Origin: NVTR01 sp965237505
Lineage (GTDB): Bacteria > Pseudomonadota > Alphaproteobacteria > Rhodobacterales > Rhodobacteraceae
Reading direction: 5' to 3'
Assembly (NCBI GenBank): GCA_965237505.1
Contig: CBDEFR010000009.1
Coordinates: 1,116,001 to 1,180,000, forward strand
Length of the DNA: 64,000 nt
How positions within the stretch are numbered: the first letter of the stretch is position 1; every line of letters starts with the position of its first letter. The notes beneath the pieces are model-generated. The model saw nothing but the letters and a program-made list of their open reading frames with translations. It made no database searches and was not told the origin of the DNA. This document shows, in pieces, positions 10,185 through 20,193 of this stretch. The position numbers and the translations under genes were made by a program.

Positions 10185-10764
10185 TACATTCAACCAGATG
10201 AGCCAGATACTCGCTTAGTTCAGGCTGCCTTTGGACCCAAAACCTCTGCCGACGCACACTATTCAAGCCTGAAAAACGACGCAGATGCTTGCAAAATCGA
10301 CGAATAAGTGCTATGAAAAACCCACGATATTGGCTGACATTTTCTCGTCAGGCGACGTCGATATGAAGAAATGAAGCTCTCCCAAAATCTACCGTTAGAA
10401 GGTGTCGTGATGACTGCCACGCACATACCAGGGGTTCTCATTCGCGGGCTTCTGCTTGGTCTCGGGCATGAAATATCACATCTCAAAATTACCTGCCCGA
10501 CGTTAGTCCGCCCGCCAGTCCCCTGACAAGCACACCCGCCTTTCTTGATCCTGAATTTCTTCTTTTCAAAAAAATCCCCGCCGGAGGCATCCGGCACCAA
10601 CCACCCGACACCACGTTGGCGGCTTCAGCCCAGCCGAGCCACCGACCTGACCACCGGGTCAGGCAATGCACTTGATGGAATAGGGCCAAGCGCCGATGGA
10701 ATAGGCTGGCGGGCTCAGATCAGAATTTCATTGATAAGGTGCTCTTCATATTTCATTTCGGCAA
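10185..10764. other. Intergenic, no intact gene
   Basis: No convincing gene over 580 bp. The first part may hold the right end of the decayed IS3-like element. A minus-strand 24-codon stretch at 10395-10469 (MPETKQKPANENPWYVRG) resembles the start of a conserved alphaproteobacterial protein beginning with ANENPWYVLA-like sequence and then stops, so it may be a remnant. The last bases are the 3' flank of the LysR gene. Confidence 0.4.
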
Positions 10765-11634
10765 TCATCCAGTCGCGTACACCCGCACAAGCGGACGCAT
10801 GGGACGCTGACTTGACGGCACAAGGTGATAGCTTCGATTGGTGTGAATAATAGTTGGGCTGGCCTGTATCAGCGCGCCATTGGCCAGCAGTTGCGACACG
10901 ACCGATGTCCACCCCAGTGCAATGCCTTGCCCGCAAATTGCAGTCTGGATGACCATGGAATAGTCGGAGAACGAGATCTGGTCCGAAGATGCGGGCAGAT
11001 GGAGCCCGGCTTCGGCGGCGAATTCTGACCAGCCAAACCAATGTTCCCGCAGATGTATCAGTGTATGATTGTGCAAGGTTGCCTCTAACCCGCCACGTTC
11101 GCGCATGTAAGAGGTTGAGCAGACCGCAAGGATGCATTCGGGGGCAAAGCTGCCTTCAACAGCGGCGCGATCTTTTCCTTCGACCACGCGCAGGCCCAAA
11201 TCGCAATTATTCATCGGACCTCCTACGCTGATCGGGTTTAGTTGAAACTGCAGGTCAACATCTGGAAAGGCGTTTCGAAATTTTTCATATCGGGGCATGA
11301 GCCAGTGCATGACCAAAGCGGATGAGAGTGACAGCATGACCACTTCGCGTTTGTTGTCCCGGTCTTTGATGTCTTCCAGAACCTCTTCGATCGCCTGAAA
11401 GGATCGGGTTGTCACCCGGCTCAACCTTTCGCCGGCTTCGGTCAGTTGAAGTTTCGGGCCGGCGCGAAGAAACAGCGGCACTTCCAGATGTTCCTCCAGC
11501 GCCGAGATCGTATGGCTGACTGCTGGCTGGGTGATATTCAATGCTTCTGCGGCGCGTGAAAAATTGCCAAGGCGCGCAGCGAGTTCGAACACAAACAGTG
11601 CATTGGCCGAAGAGAGATGCCGCCGTAATACCAT
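10765..11634 (-). CDS. LysR-family transcriptional regulator
   Basis: A 289-residue protein of normal LysR length. Residues about 8-67 form the winged helix-turn-helix (NFSRAAEALNITQPAVSHTI, then EVPLFLRAG). The remainder is the periplasmic-binding-protein-like effector domain. The sequence is closest in feel to the GcvA-type branch. It is divergent from the aminotransferase fragment at 11779, with about 145 bp of AT-rich DNA between them, and LysR regulators usually control such divergent neighbours. The target is now truncated, so the regulator may be orphaned. No effector can be inferred. Confidence 0.92.
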   Translation of the reverse strand: MVLRRHLSSANALFVFELAARLGNFSRAAEALNITQPAVSHTISALEEHLEVPLFLRAGPKLQLTEAGERLSRVTTRSFQAIEEVLEDIKDRDNKREVVMLSLSSALVMHWLMPRYEKFRNAFPDVDLQFQLNPISVGGPMNNCDLGLRVVEGKDRAAVEGSFAPECILAVCSTSYMRERGGLEATLHNHTLIHLREHWFGWSEFAAEAGLHLPASSDQISFSDYSMVIQTAICGQGIALGWTSVVSQLLANGALIQASPTIIHTNRSYHLVPSSQRPMRPLVRVYATG

Positions 11635-11778
11635 AAATACAAGTTATGATATTGATGAAAAATATCCACCTTTTCTTGCATTGATGCAATGATTACTATT
11701 ATGAGGGGTGATTACAGTTTCGAACTCAATGGATGCAAATAAATGCTTTAATCCAAGCTGTTGTGGGGAGTTGCCGAA

Positions 11779-12208
11779 TTGCCGCTGAATATTGATAAGC
11801 TGCGTGCAGAGACTGACGGTTGTCAGGGTTCGCTAGCCCATTTCAACCATGCAGGGGCAAGTCTGATGCCGTCCTGTGTTCTTAAGGCGACGCGCGACCA
11901 TTTGGATCTGGAAAACATGATCGGTGGTTATGAGGCTGCAGCGCGTATGCAACCGGCCATGGATCAGGTTTATCAAAATGTTGCACGTCTGATTAACGCA
12001 GACACCGATGAGATAGCCTTGTTGAACAACGCGACAGAGGGGTGGAATTCGGCGTTCTATTCCTTGGGCTGGGAGACGGGTGATCGAGTGATCACAACAC
12101 GCTCTGAATACAATTCAAACATGATCGCCTTTCGCCATCTCGAAGATAGGGCCGGGATCGAGATTGTGTTGACGCCGGACAGTGAGGATGGAACACTGGA
12201 CCTGGAAG
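11779..12208 (+). pseudogene. Class V aminotransferase / cysteine desulfurase-like, N-terminal fragment
   Basis: About 143 residues of a PLP fold-type I class V aminotransferase: HFNHAGASLMP near the N terminus, LLNNATEGWN, and TTRSEYNSNM. The best start is TTG at 11779 because GGGGAG lies 8 bp upstream. An earlier TTG at 11761 has no such site. The coding sequence stops at 12208/12209, where IS3a copy 1 begins. The PLP lysine and C-terminal domain are absent, and no continuation exists beyond the IS, so part was deleted. It was probably regulated by the divergent LysR gene. Confidence 0.85.
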
Positions 12209-13507
12209 TGACCTGCCCCCAATTTGAGGGCCACTTTTAGGTAGACTCTGTTCCTCTTTTGTTTGCCATTATTCGGCGGCGTGAGCAATGGGCGGTGGCG
12301 CGGAGCCTTCAGATAGCTCAAGCGTCGCTGCCCATTGCGGTTTATGGAAAGGCCTGTTTGCGGCAAATTCTTCCGGGGTTTGATAGTTCAGCGAAGAGTG
12401 GGGCCGGTTTTGATTGTAATCGATCCGCCAGTCCTCGATGATCCTTTCTGCCTCGGCCAGCGAGGTGAACCAGTTCAAGTTCAGGCATTCTTCGCGAAAC
12501 CGGCCGTTGAAACTTTCGATGTAGGCGTTCTGGGTCGGCTTGCCCGGGTCGATGAAGTAGAGCTGCACGCCGTGATCATCTGCCCAGCCATCAAGCGCGC
12601 GGCCTCGTAGTTCAGGCCCATTGTCAACGGTCAGAACATCCGGGTACCCCCGCTCACGAGCCACCCGTTCCAGCATTTCCACCACGCGGGAGCCGGGGAT
12701 CGACAGGGCCACATCAATCGCCGGACATTCCCGTGTGCAGTCGTCTTTCAGATTGACGGTGCGGAACTTCCTGCCGTTGGCGAGCGCATCCATGGTGAAG
12801 TCCAGGCTCCACCGCTGGTTGGCGGCGATCGGGCACCAGGCGCCTTCGCGCACGCCCTTGGGGATTTTCTTGCGATTGCGGCGGCGCAGGGTCAGGCGCT
12901 CCTCTCGGTAAAGTCGCTCCACCACTTTCACGTTCACCTTGAAACCCTCCTGGCCAAGCTTGGCATGCAACATGCGATAGCCATAGCGTCGGTGTTTGCC
13001 GGAAAGCGTGACCAGCCGTTCCCGTATCCTCGCATGGCGATCCGGCCTTCCTCTGTATTCATTACTCGATCTGGAAAACCCAATCAGCCCACAGGCCCGC
13101 CGAGTTGAAAACTGATAGTCACGGCAAAGAACCATGACTGCTTCCCGGCGGCTTGCAGGCTTCAGAAGTTTTTTGCCAGAAGCCCTTTCAGGCCAGCATT
13201 ATCAAGCATGGTTTCGGCCAGCAGCTTCTTCAGCTTGCCGTTCTCCGATTCCAGGTCTTTCAGCCGCCTGACATCGGAAATCTGAAGGCCGCCATACCTG
13301 GCTTTCCATTTGTAAAAGGTGGCATCCGACATACCGTGCTTACGGCACAACTCGGACACTTTCGCACCCGCCGCATACTCCTGAATGATCCGAACAATCT
13401 GCTCTTCGCTAAACCGTGACTTGCGCATTCTCTGTTCTCCTCGTTCTCGTGAACATTAAGCGAACAGATCCTCCTTTCAAATGGACCAGTTTTCGGGGAG
13501 CAGGTCA
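12209..13507 (-). mobile_element. IS3-family (IS407-group-like) element IS3a, copy 1
   Basis: A 1299-bp element with ends TGACCTGCCCCCAA and TTCGGGGAGCAGGTCA. Nearly identical 1299-bp copies lie at 47343-48641 and 51665-52963. The flanking bases do not form a target duplication (AAG before, TCC after). The aminotransferase on one side is not resumed on the other, so the copy marks a deletion or recombination junction. Confidence 0.93.
12269..13428 (-). CDS. IS3a transposase OrfAB, copy 1
   Basis: OrfA (13162-13428, 88 aa) has the helix-turn-helix CRKHGMSDATFYKWKARYGG and a short leucine zipper. OrfB (12269-13135, 288 aa) has the rve core with WSLDFTMD, LTVDNGPE and NAYIESFNGRFREECL supplying D, D and E. 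An A6 run at the end of OrfA allows a -1 shift that carries the frame through KLLKPASRREAVM into OrfB, giving the fused transposase as in other IS3 elements. All three copies are intact. Confidence 0.93.
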
Positions 13508-13512
13508 TCCGT

Positions 13513-13993
13513 ATGAGCGTTGAAACGATATACTGGGACAGCGATTGTTTTTTGGGACATTTCAAAGCCGAAGATGGCAAAGCTGAAAAATGCGATGGCG
13601 TAATTCAGAGGGCAGAGCGGGGCGAAGCACTTATTGTCACGTCTGCTTTGACGCTGGCGGAAGTCTTGTGGATGCGCGGCGGGCCGCGCTTATCGAAGGA
13701 CAGGGCCGAGTTAATCCAGAAGTTTTTCCGGCGAAGCATAATTCGAGTTTACAACGTATCTCGCAAAATTTCGGAGGCTGCACAGATTCTGGTTTGGGAC
13801 AGTAACATCAAACCCAAGGACGCAATTCACGTGGCTACCGATCCATCTCAACGCCGATGCAATGGAGACATTTGATAATTCACTGATCGGCAAGAGCGGC
13901 ACAGTTGGCAGTCTTCTACTGCTAATCCGGGAACCACAAGCCGCAGCACAAGGGAGGTTGGACCTTGCAGCCCCACAAGAAAACCCAGCTTGA
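13513..13993 (+). pseudogene. PIN-domain (VapC-like) protein, frameshifted
   Basis: The sequence begins MSVETIYWDSDCFLGHF with the first PIN acidic residue, and continues through TSALTLAEVLW and PKDAIHVA, where the family has further metal-binding acids. Near 13840 the frame is lost. The natural continuation (HLNADAMETFDNSLI) lies in another frame and runs to a stop at 13991-13993. PIN proteins are RNases, often toxins of VapBC pairs, but no antitoxin is next to it. The ATG lies 5 bp from the IS3a end, so promoter and partner may have been lost there. A sequencing error at 13840 is the alternative. Confidence 0.75.
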
Positions 13994-14252
13994 CCGCTTC
14001 AAAGAAGCTGCTCGCGAGCTAGAATGCGACGAGGATGAGGAGCGCTTCAACGCAGCGCTCAAGCGGGTCATGACGGCGGGCAGCGAGGTGACAACAAGCT
14101 TGTGTCTATGCGGCTGTGGAGAGGTGGTAAAACCTGATCGGAAGTTTCGGCGCGGCCATGATCAAAAGTTGCGATTGAAGATAGAGGAATCTGTCGGTGG
14201 GCTGGAATCTCTGAAAGCATTGGTTGAGGAACACTTGGGCAGGAAGATTTAG
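13965..14252 (+). CDS. Small conserved hypothetical protein (95 aa)
   Basis: The start is TTG at 13965, with AGGGAGG 7 bp upstream, overlapping the end of the PIN remnant. The first half (KKTQLDRFKEAARELECDED) resembles short acidic helical proteins common in alphaproteobacteria. The second half has CLCGCGEVVKPDRKFRRGHD, a likely small metal-binding loop of the type seen in phage and plasmid proteins. The function is unknown. The overlap suggests co-transcription with the PIN gene. It ends 50 bp before the IS1202-like element. Confidence 0.6.
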   Translation: MQPHKKTQLDRFKEAARELECDEDEERFNAALKRVMTAGSEVTTSLCLCGCGEVVKPDRKFRRGHDQKLRLKIEESVGGLESLKALVEEHLGRKI

Positions 14253-15410
14253 GCGAGGCTGAGACTCCACCCAAAAGTGGTTTGTCAACTATAACATCGC
14301 CTAATGTCGCTAACAAGGCATATGTCCGGTTTATGTACCATGCGATCTGTCCGGTTTTAGGGTGCTCCGAAAGGGAGCGCTTTATGACTAGGACAGGCAT
14401 TTTACAGGACCTACGACGAATGAAGTTTTCAGATTATTATGAGCGAACGAAATCGCGGCAGCTGACACAGGCTGACGCGGCGGGTCTTCTTGGCATGTCG
14501 GAGCGCAGCTTTCGACGCTACAGTACGCGTTATGAAGCTGATGGGGCGGACGGGCTCTTTGATCGCCGCCTTTCCAAAGCGGCGCATAACCGTGTGCCAG
14601 TGGACACGATAAAAGATGTTCTGAGTCTTTTTGACACCCGATACTGGGATTTCACGCCCAGGCATTTCCACGAGAAGCTGGTTGAGGCCCATGATTTCAA
14701 ACACAGCTATAACTGGGTCCGCCTGACACTCCAGGCGCGGGGACGAATAACCAAAGCTGCAAACCGGGGCAAACACCGCCGCAAGCGTGAGCGTCGCGCT
14801 CTTCCCGGGATGATGTTGCATCAGGATGGGTCAAGCCACGACTGGGTTGCGGGCCGGTGGTGGGACCTGATCGTGACCATGGATGATGCGAGCAGTGAGG
14901 TCTACTCCGCGTTCTTCGTGGATGAGGAAGGGACAATGAGCAGCTTCACCGGCATAGGGGACGTGATTGGATCCAAAGGGCTTTTCTGCTCGCTTTATGC
15001 CGACAGGGGTAGTCACTACTGGCATACGCCCGAGGCTGGCGGCAAGGTCGACAAGTCAAACCCGACCCAGGTGGGCCGCGCATTGGCCCACCTGGGCATA
15101 GAGTTGATCCCAGCCTATTCCCCCGAAGCGCGCGGACGGTCTGAACGCATGTTCGGAACACTGCAGAACCGGTTGCCGCAGGAACTGAGATTGAACGGGA
15201 TCACAACGATGCAGGAAGCCAATCGCTTCCTGCGGGATGTCTTCTTGCCCGCCCACAACAGGCGCTTTGCAGTGACCCCCTCTGCACACGGGGAAGCCTT
15301 TGTTCCATTCGCAGGGGAACTGCACGACATTTTGTGTGTGCATGAAGAGCGTGTCGTGGGCAGGGATAATACGGTTCGTTATAAAAACCGTTGCCTGCAA
15401 ATCCCCGATG

Positions 15411-16745
15411 GGGAGTATCCGAAACTCTGTGTATGGGGTTTGGCCCATGCGGTTTAAACGGGTCATTTGTTGAACCGCTCGGGGTATAGGATAGCGAACT
15501 GGTTTCTTGCCGCAACCCATTCCCTGACGCACCGGCCCGACTTTTCAAAATTGCGGATGGCCAGGTAAATCAGTTTGGTTGCCGCGTCATCCGTTGGAAA
15601 GCTACCGCGCGTTTTGGTGGTTTTTCGGATCACCCTGTTGAGGCTTTCAATCGCATTCGTCGTATAGATGATTTTGCGCACCGCTGGCGGGAAGGCAAAG
15701 AACGGGATGACCTCCTGCCAGGCCCGCCGCCAGCTTGGGGCGATCGAGGGGTATTTTGAGCCCCATTCGGTCTCGAAATCATCAAGGGCTTTCGCGGCCT
15801 CGGCATCATCTGTGGCCTGATAAATCCGCTTCAGGCTTTTGGCCACGACTTTGCGATCTTTCCAGCCGCAGAAGTTCAGGGAATGGCGCACGAGATGCAC
15901 GATACAGGTTTGCACGGTAGTATCAGGGAAGGCCGCGTTGATCGCGTCAGGGAACCCCTTGAGACCGTCCACGACGGCAATCAGGATATCCTCAACGCCT
16001 CTGTTCTTCAGATTATTCATGATTGAAAGCCAGAATTTGGCACCCTCATTATTGGCAATCCACAAGCCCAGAACCTCCCGCTCGCCTTCTGGCGTGACCC
16101 CCAGAGCTACATAAACGGCCTTGTTTTTGACCTGGCGGCTCTCAGCGTCGCGAATTTTGACCCGAAGGGCATCAAGGAATACGAGAGGATATACTGGCTC
16201 CAGAGCCCGGTTTTGCCAGTCTGAAACCTCCTCCAAAACTGCGTCCGTCACGCGGCTGATAAGGTCCGCTGAAATCCGCAGGCCGTAGACCTCTTCAAGG
16301 TGGGCACGGATATCACGGGTCGACAGACCGGCGGCATAAAGCCCGATGATCTTGTCGTCCATCCCGTCGATCCGGGTCTGGCCTTTCTGGATCAGTTCCG
16401 GCTCAAAACTACCAGCTCGGTCGCGCGGGATGTCAATCGGCACCGCCCCGTCATTGCCCTTCAGCACCTTGCGAGTGGCCCCGTTCCGGCGGTTGGATTG
16501 CTGGCTGGCAGGCTCCCCGTGCGGCTCATAGCCCAGGTGCTCAGTCAACTCGGCGCCCAGCATCCGCTCCATCAGCCGGACTTTCAGCTCCTTCATCAGG
16601 CCTTTGTCGCCCAGCAAATCTTCGGGCCGTTCAACGCCGTTAAGCAACTCGTCCAGTAGTTCCTTGGAAATCGTCATTGTCATCATGCTCCTTCATTGGT
16701 GAAGCATGGACCAAATTACTCATACACAGAAGATCGGACAGTCTC
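15411..16745 (-). mobile_element. IS256-family element with 8-bp target duplication
   Basis: 1335 bp, with imperfect inverted ends (GGGAGTATCC and GAGACTGTCC, both followed by TCTGTGTATG-like sequence). The 8-bp direct repeat CCCCGATG flanks it at 15403-15410 and 16746-16753, the size expected for IS256. Confidence 0.92.
15463..16686 (-). CDS. IS256-family transposase
   Basis: A 407-residue mutator-type transposase of normal length. The DDE residues can be placed at FLDALRVKIRD, VVDGLKGFPDA and TTNAIESLNRVIRK. The family signature with CIVHLVRHSL is present in the middle. The ATG at 16686 is followed by others at codons 2 and 4. No disabling mutation is seen. The gene fills the element between the inverted repeats. 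Confidence 0.95.
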   Translation of the reverse strand: MMTMTISKELLDELLNGVERPEDLLGDKGLMKELKVRLMERMLGAELTEHLGYEPHGEPASQQSNRRNGATRKVLKGNDGAVPIDIPRDRAGSFEPELIQKGQTRIDGMDDKIIGLYAAGLSTRDIRAHLEEVYGLRISADLISRVTDAVLEEVSDWQNRALEPVYPLVFLDALRVKIRDAESRQVKNKAVYVALGVTPEGEREVLGLWIANNEGAKFWLSIMNNLKNRGVEDILIAVVDGLKGFPDAINAAFPDTTVQTCIVHLVRHSLNFCGWKDRKVVAKSLKRIYQATDDAEAAKALDDFETEWGSKYPSIAPSWRRAWQEVIPFFAFPPAVRKIIYTTNAIESLNRVIRKTTKTRGSFPTDDAATKLIYLAIRNFEKSGRCVREWVAARNQFAILYPERFNK

Positions 16746-17213
16746 CCCCGATGACAGGCATCGCCATCACTACGTCAAGTCGCGCGTATGGGTGCATGAA
16801 TATCCAGACGGCCGGATTGCCCTGTTTCACGGCCCCCGCAAACTGGCGCTCTACGACGGCGAAGGCCGAGAAATCAGTTCAGAAGAAAAACAGGCTGCGT
16901 GAACCGCTTTGACCAGCCTAACCTTACTCTGTGGCAGCGCTCGCCTTCGGCTCGCACAGCCACAGAGTAAGGAAGACAGAAGCGGACAATTGCCATGGTA
17001 CATAAACCGGACAAATCGAAATGTTCTCGACACTATAACATCGCCTAATCTTTGGACAGGTTCTTTGTCATGTTGAACCAAGCCCGTATCCAGTGGGCAA
17101 GCTCTGGATAGGCAGCACGCCAAGGCCATCTTTGCTGAGCTGCAGCGAGAAATACATCGCGCGCCCATCAAATTGAAAAAAAAATGCCCGCAACTGCCGG
17201 TCTCGACTGCAAA

Positions 17214-17972
17214 TCATGTGTCGTCGAGCGCGCCTACCATGTACTGGACGACTTCTTCAAAATTGGTATCCGCGGCTTTTTTTTCGGTTACCTTGCGGCC
17301 GCGATGCATGACCACCAGCCGGTCGGCGACGGCAAAGACTTCCGGCAAGGTATGGCTGATCAGGATCACCGGAACCCCGTGTTCGCGCAATTTGCGGATA
17401 AGTTCGAGCACTTTGCGCTGCTCGGGAACGCCGAGGTTGTTTGTCGGCTCGTCCATGATCATCAGTTGGGCGTCCCAGTAGACCGCGCGCGCGATGGCGA
17501 CAGCCTGGCGCTGACCCCCAGAAAGCGTCTCTATCGGTGCTTTCAGCGAGGGAATTTCGACATTGAGAGAACTGAGTGCCTGTGCCGACTGTTCCAGCAT
17601 GAATCGGTCGTCCAACGGCCGCACCAGACCGCCGAAATAGCTCTTTTCCTTTTCGCGACCGAGAAAGATATTGCCCGCGACATCAAGATTATTGGCCAGC
17701 GCCAGATCTTGGTAGATCGTCTCGATCCCCCGTTCGCGCGCTTCGATCGGGCGGCTGAAACTCACGGATTCTCCGTTGAATATTATCTGCCCGGCATTGG
17801 CGCGGTAAACTCCGGACACACATTTGATCACGGTGGATTTTCCCGCGCCATTGTCGCCCAGCAAGGCCACGACTTCGCCGGGAAAGACGTCTAGGCTCAT
17901 GTCATCGACAGCAACTAGGCCGCCAAAGCGCTTGGCAAGGTTTCTAATCGAAAGGATAGGTGCAGTCTGCAT
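17214..17972 (-). CDS. ABC sugar importer, ATP-binding protein (FrcA-like)
   Basis: 252 residues, a single ABC domain as in FrcA rather than the double domain of RbsA. Walker A is GDNGAGKST, the signature is LSGGQRQA and Walker B is LMIMDEPT, followed by an H loop at ILISHTLPE. It energises uptake of a monosaccharide, probably fructose or a related sugar or sugar acid. It starts directly after the permease stop with no spacer, so the two are translationally coupled. The last residues (EEVVQYMVGALDDT) are very similar to a second, truncated ATPase at 29896-29998. Confidence 0.93.
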   Translation of the reverse strand: MQTAPILSIRNLAKRFGGLVAVDDMSLDVFPGEVVALLGDNGAGKSTVIKCVSGVYRANAGQIIFNGESVSFSRPIEARERGIETIYQDLALANNLDVAGNIFLGREKEKSYFGGLVRPLDDRFMLEQSAQALSSLNVEIPSLKAPIETLSGGQRQAVAIARAVYWDAQLMIMDEPTNNLGVPEQRKVLELIRKLREHGVPVILISHTLPEVFAVADRLVVMHRGRKVTEKKAADTNFEEVVQYMVGALDDT

Positions 17973-19121
17973 TTATATGTTCTCGATCCGGTGTCTGATC
18001 ATGTCGCGCGACTGGTCGATGAGCACCGCAAGTATCACCACCGCACCAACCACGATGAACTGCCAGAACGGCTGCACATTGAGCATCACCAGACCGGTTG
18101 TTAGAACCGCGATGATCAGAGCACCAATAACCGTGCCGACCACCGAACCCGAGCCGCCGTACAGGCTGACACCGCCGATAATCACCGCCGCGATCGACGA
18201 TAGCAACAGCGGGTCGCCGATCACAGCCGAGCCGGCGGTAAAGCGCAGCATCGAGAGGAACCCGGCAATTCCGGCGCTGGCGGCCGACAGTGCATATAGC
18301 TTAATAATATGGCGCTCCACCGGCACGCCGGCGCGAATGCACGCCTCGCGGTTGCCGCCGATGGCATAGGTGTAACGGCCGAACCTGGTTCGCCGCAGAA
18401 CGTAAATGGCGACACCGACAACAAGCGCAGTCAGCAGAACCGGATAGGTTATGATCCGGTCCATGCGGCGCAGTATTTCCCCGGTCACCTCGGGACGCGC
18501 GAAAAAATACAGCCCGCCGCCATCGCCGCGGATGAAATACAACAGCGATTCATTGCCATAGTTGCGCACCCCGCGGGGCAGCCCGATCACGGTCGTGTTT
18601 TCCGACATCAGCAGCGCCACGCCGCGCACGATGAATGACATACCCAGGGTCACAATGAACGGCGGCACCTTCAGTTTGGCGATAATCACACCATTGAAAA
18701 ACCCAACCATCCCGCCACCCAGAACAGCAGCGAAAAGCCCGAACAGCACCGCCACGGCCAGCGGCAGGCCGGCATCATAGGTTTCCCGCAGGGCCAGGGC
18801 GGACAGAACCGAGGCCAGGCTCATGACCCAGCCAACCGAGAGGTCGATCCCGCCGCTGATGATCACGAATGTCTGACCCAGGCCAAGCAGCAGGACCGGG
18901 GTGATGGCGACTAGGATGTTCTGCGAATTCCGCACCGTCAGGAAACTGACCGCACTGCCGCTGACCAGCGGAACAGAAACGACAAAAAACAGGATCAGGA
19001 CGGCCAGAAACACCCACGCCCAGACCTGAATTAGGCTGAGGAGTATCTGGCTGGCCGCAGATTTTGTCCCTGCTGGGGCAAAGCCGGTTGCGACCGCACC
19101 CGGAGGTTTTTGCTGCACCAT
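17973..19121 (-). CDS. ABC sugar importer, permease (FrcC-like)
   Basis: A 382-residue inner-membrane protein of the BPD_transp_2 family (ribose/fructose type). About ten hydrophobic segments are visible, starting with IQVWAWVFLAVLILFFVVSV. The conserved cytoplasmic loop YAIGGNREACIRAGVP contacts the ATPase. It lies 88 bp after the binding-protein gene and abuts the ATPase gene, so the three genes form a complete importer operon. Confidence 0.93.
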   Translation of the reverse strand: MVQQKPPGAVATGFAPAGTKSAASQILLSLIQVWAWVFLAVLILFFVVSVPLVSGSAVSFLTVRNSQNILVAITPVLLLGLGQTFVIISGGIDLSVGWVMSLASVLSALALRETYDAGLPLAVAVLFGLFAAVLGGGMVGFFNGVIIAKLKVPPFIVTLGMSFIVRGVALLMSENTTVIGLPRGVRNYGNESLLYFIRGDGGGLYFFARPEVTGEILRRMDRIITYPVLLTALVVGVAIYVLRRTRFGRYTYAIGGNREACIRAGVPVERHIIKLYALSAASAGIAGFLSMLRFTAGSAVIGDPLLLSSIAAVIIGGVSLYGGSGSVVGTVIGALIIAVLTTGLVMLNVQPFWQFIVVGAVVILAVLIDQSRDMIRHRIENI

Positions 19122-19209
19122 CGCAAATTCCTGAATTTGGAGATTTCCAAAAGTCTCGGAGCGCCGGTTACAGCGCTCCGAAAATTTGCAACATCAATAT
19201 ACCGAAAAC

Positions 19210-20193
19210 TTAGTTCGGAACCTGATAGATAAACCGTGCAACTTCCGGGTCATCGACATTATCAATGCTGATGATGGCAAATCCGGTCTCCACGCGTCGC
19301 GGCAGGCTGGTGACGCCATTCGCGTCAGCGACCGCAAACTGCACCGCAAGATATCCCATATCGAAGGGTTTTTGCGCCAGTACAAGGCTCACGATACCTT
19401 CGCGCAACTGCTCGATGGCAAACTGGGTTGCGTCATAGGCAACCACGTGCACCACACCACCAAGCCCTGCGTTCACCACCGCAGTACCGGCACCCTGGGC
19501 GCTGAATACATTGGTGCCGAAAACGCCGACAAGGTCCGGAACACGCTCCAGCGTCGCTGCGGTTTGCTGCACAGCTGAGTTCATATCATCGAGGTTGAAG
19601 TCGATCCCCACGACGGTGATGTCGGGATATTCGTTGTCCATAACCTCGTTGAAGCCAATGGCTCGGCCTTCAACCGAAGAGACGTTTGGATTGGTCGAAT
19701 TGATATAGACATTGCCCTTGCCGCCAACCGCCTCGGCCAGCCCACGGGCCGATATACGGCCGCCTTCAATATTGTCGGAACCGATATAGCTGATCGGAAA
19801 ATTGACTGGGCCACCAGCATAGTCACCGTCGCCGAGGAATGTATCCACGGTGATTACTTTGATACCGGCGTCCAGCGCCAGTTGCAGCGGAGCGACCATC
19901 TGGTCTTTGTCGGTTGGTGCGATGACCAGATAGTCAATGTCGCCACGAGCAACCATCGCGTCTAGAATCGGTGTCTGCACTTCAACACCCCAGGTCGGCG
20001 GTATCTGGGTGACCAGTTTGAGCCCAAGATCCGCAACTGCACCTTCGACGCCCAGCTGCATCACCTGATAAAACGGATCGACCACGCCGGGCAAAAAGCC
20101 AATGGTGATGTCATCATCCTGTGCAAGTGCTGCGCCGGACGAGAGCACCGTTGCCAGTACAGCCATTGCTCCCATTTTGGAAAAAAGATTCAT
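19210..20193 (-). CDS. Periplasmic sugar-binding protein (FrcB/RbsB-like)
   Basis: 327 residues from the ATG at 20193, giving a proper Sec signal peptide (MNLFSKMGAMAVLATVLSSGAALA) with cleavage before QDDD. An upstream ATG at 20244 would add an unlikely 17-residue leader. The fold is a type I periplasmic binding protein with TIGFLPGVVDPFYQVMQLG near the start. It delivers its sugar to the downstream permease. IS4 sits about 127 bp upstream and may have separated the operon from its promoter or regulator. Confidence 0.92.
   Translation of the reverse strand: MNLFSKMGAMAVLATVLSSGAALAQDDDITIGFLPGVVDPFYQVMQLGVEGAVADLGLKLVTQIPPTWGVEVQTPILDAMVARGDIDYLVIAPTDKDQMVAPLQLALDAGIKVITVDTFLGDGDYAGGPVNFPISYIGSDNIEGGRISARGLAEAVGGKGNVYINSTNPNVSSVEGRAIGFNEVMDNEYPDITVVGIDFNLDDMNSAVQQTAATLERVPDLVGVFGTNVFSAQGAGTAVVNAGLGGVVHVVAYDATQFAIEQLREGIVSLVLAQKPFDMGYLAVQFAVADANGVTSLPRRVETGFAIISIDNVDDPEVARFIYQVPN

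Larger units (their letters stand above)
14384..16902 (+). pseudogene. IS1202/ISNCY-like transposase interrupted by IS256
   Basis: From the ATG at 14384 the frame encodes a helix-turn-helix region (QADAAGLLGMSERSFRRYST) and an rve catalytic core (DGSSHDWV, SLYADRGSHYWH, PEARGRSERMFGTLQ). It is interrupted at 15410 near CLQIPDG and resumes after IS256 at 16746 with RHRHHYVKSRVWVHEYPDG, ending at 16902. Removing IS256 plus one 8-bp repeat restores a frame closely matching the intact sister at 34396-35571. Earlier in-frame ATGs (14282) lie outside or at the element end and are unlikely starts. Confidence 0.9.
14305..17032 (+). mobile_element. IS1202/ISNCY-like element, copy 1, split by IS256
   Basis: The ends are TGTCGCTAACA (14305) and the inverted TGTCGAGAACA (17032), each followed inward by TGTCCGGTTTATGTACCATG. 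The flanks share a 16-bp direct repeat CTATAACATCGCCTAA (14289-14304, 17033-17048). A sister copy at 34251-35654 has a 17-bp repeat. Long target duplications of this size are known for parts of the IS1202 family. Without the inserted IS256 the element is about 1385 bp. Confidence 0.88.

Noticed and set aside
10259..10600. 113-codon minus-strand ORF in the 10185-10764 region
   Set aside because: No family-like sequence, no ribosome binding site, and it overlaps a different short remnant frame; not supported as a gene.
17050..17213. Possible coding remnant after the IS1202-like element (AKAIFAELQREIHRAP)
   Set aside because: Too short and broken to assign; no start or family motif could be recognised.
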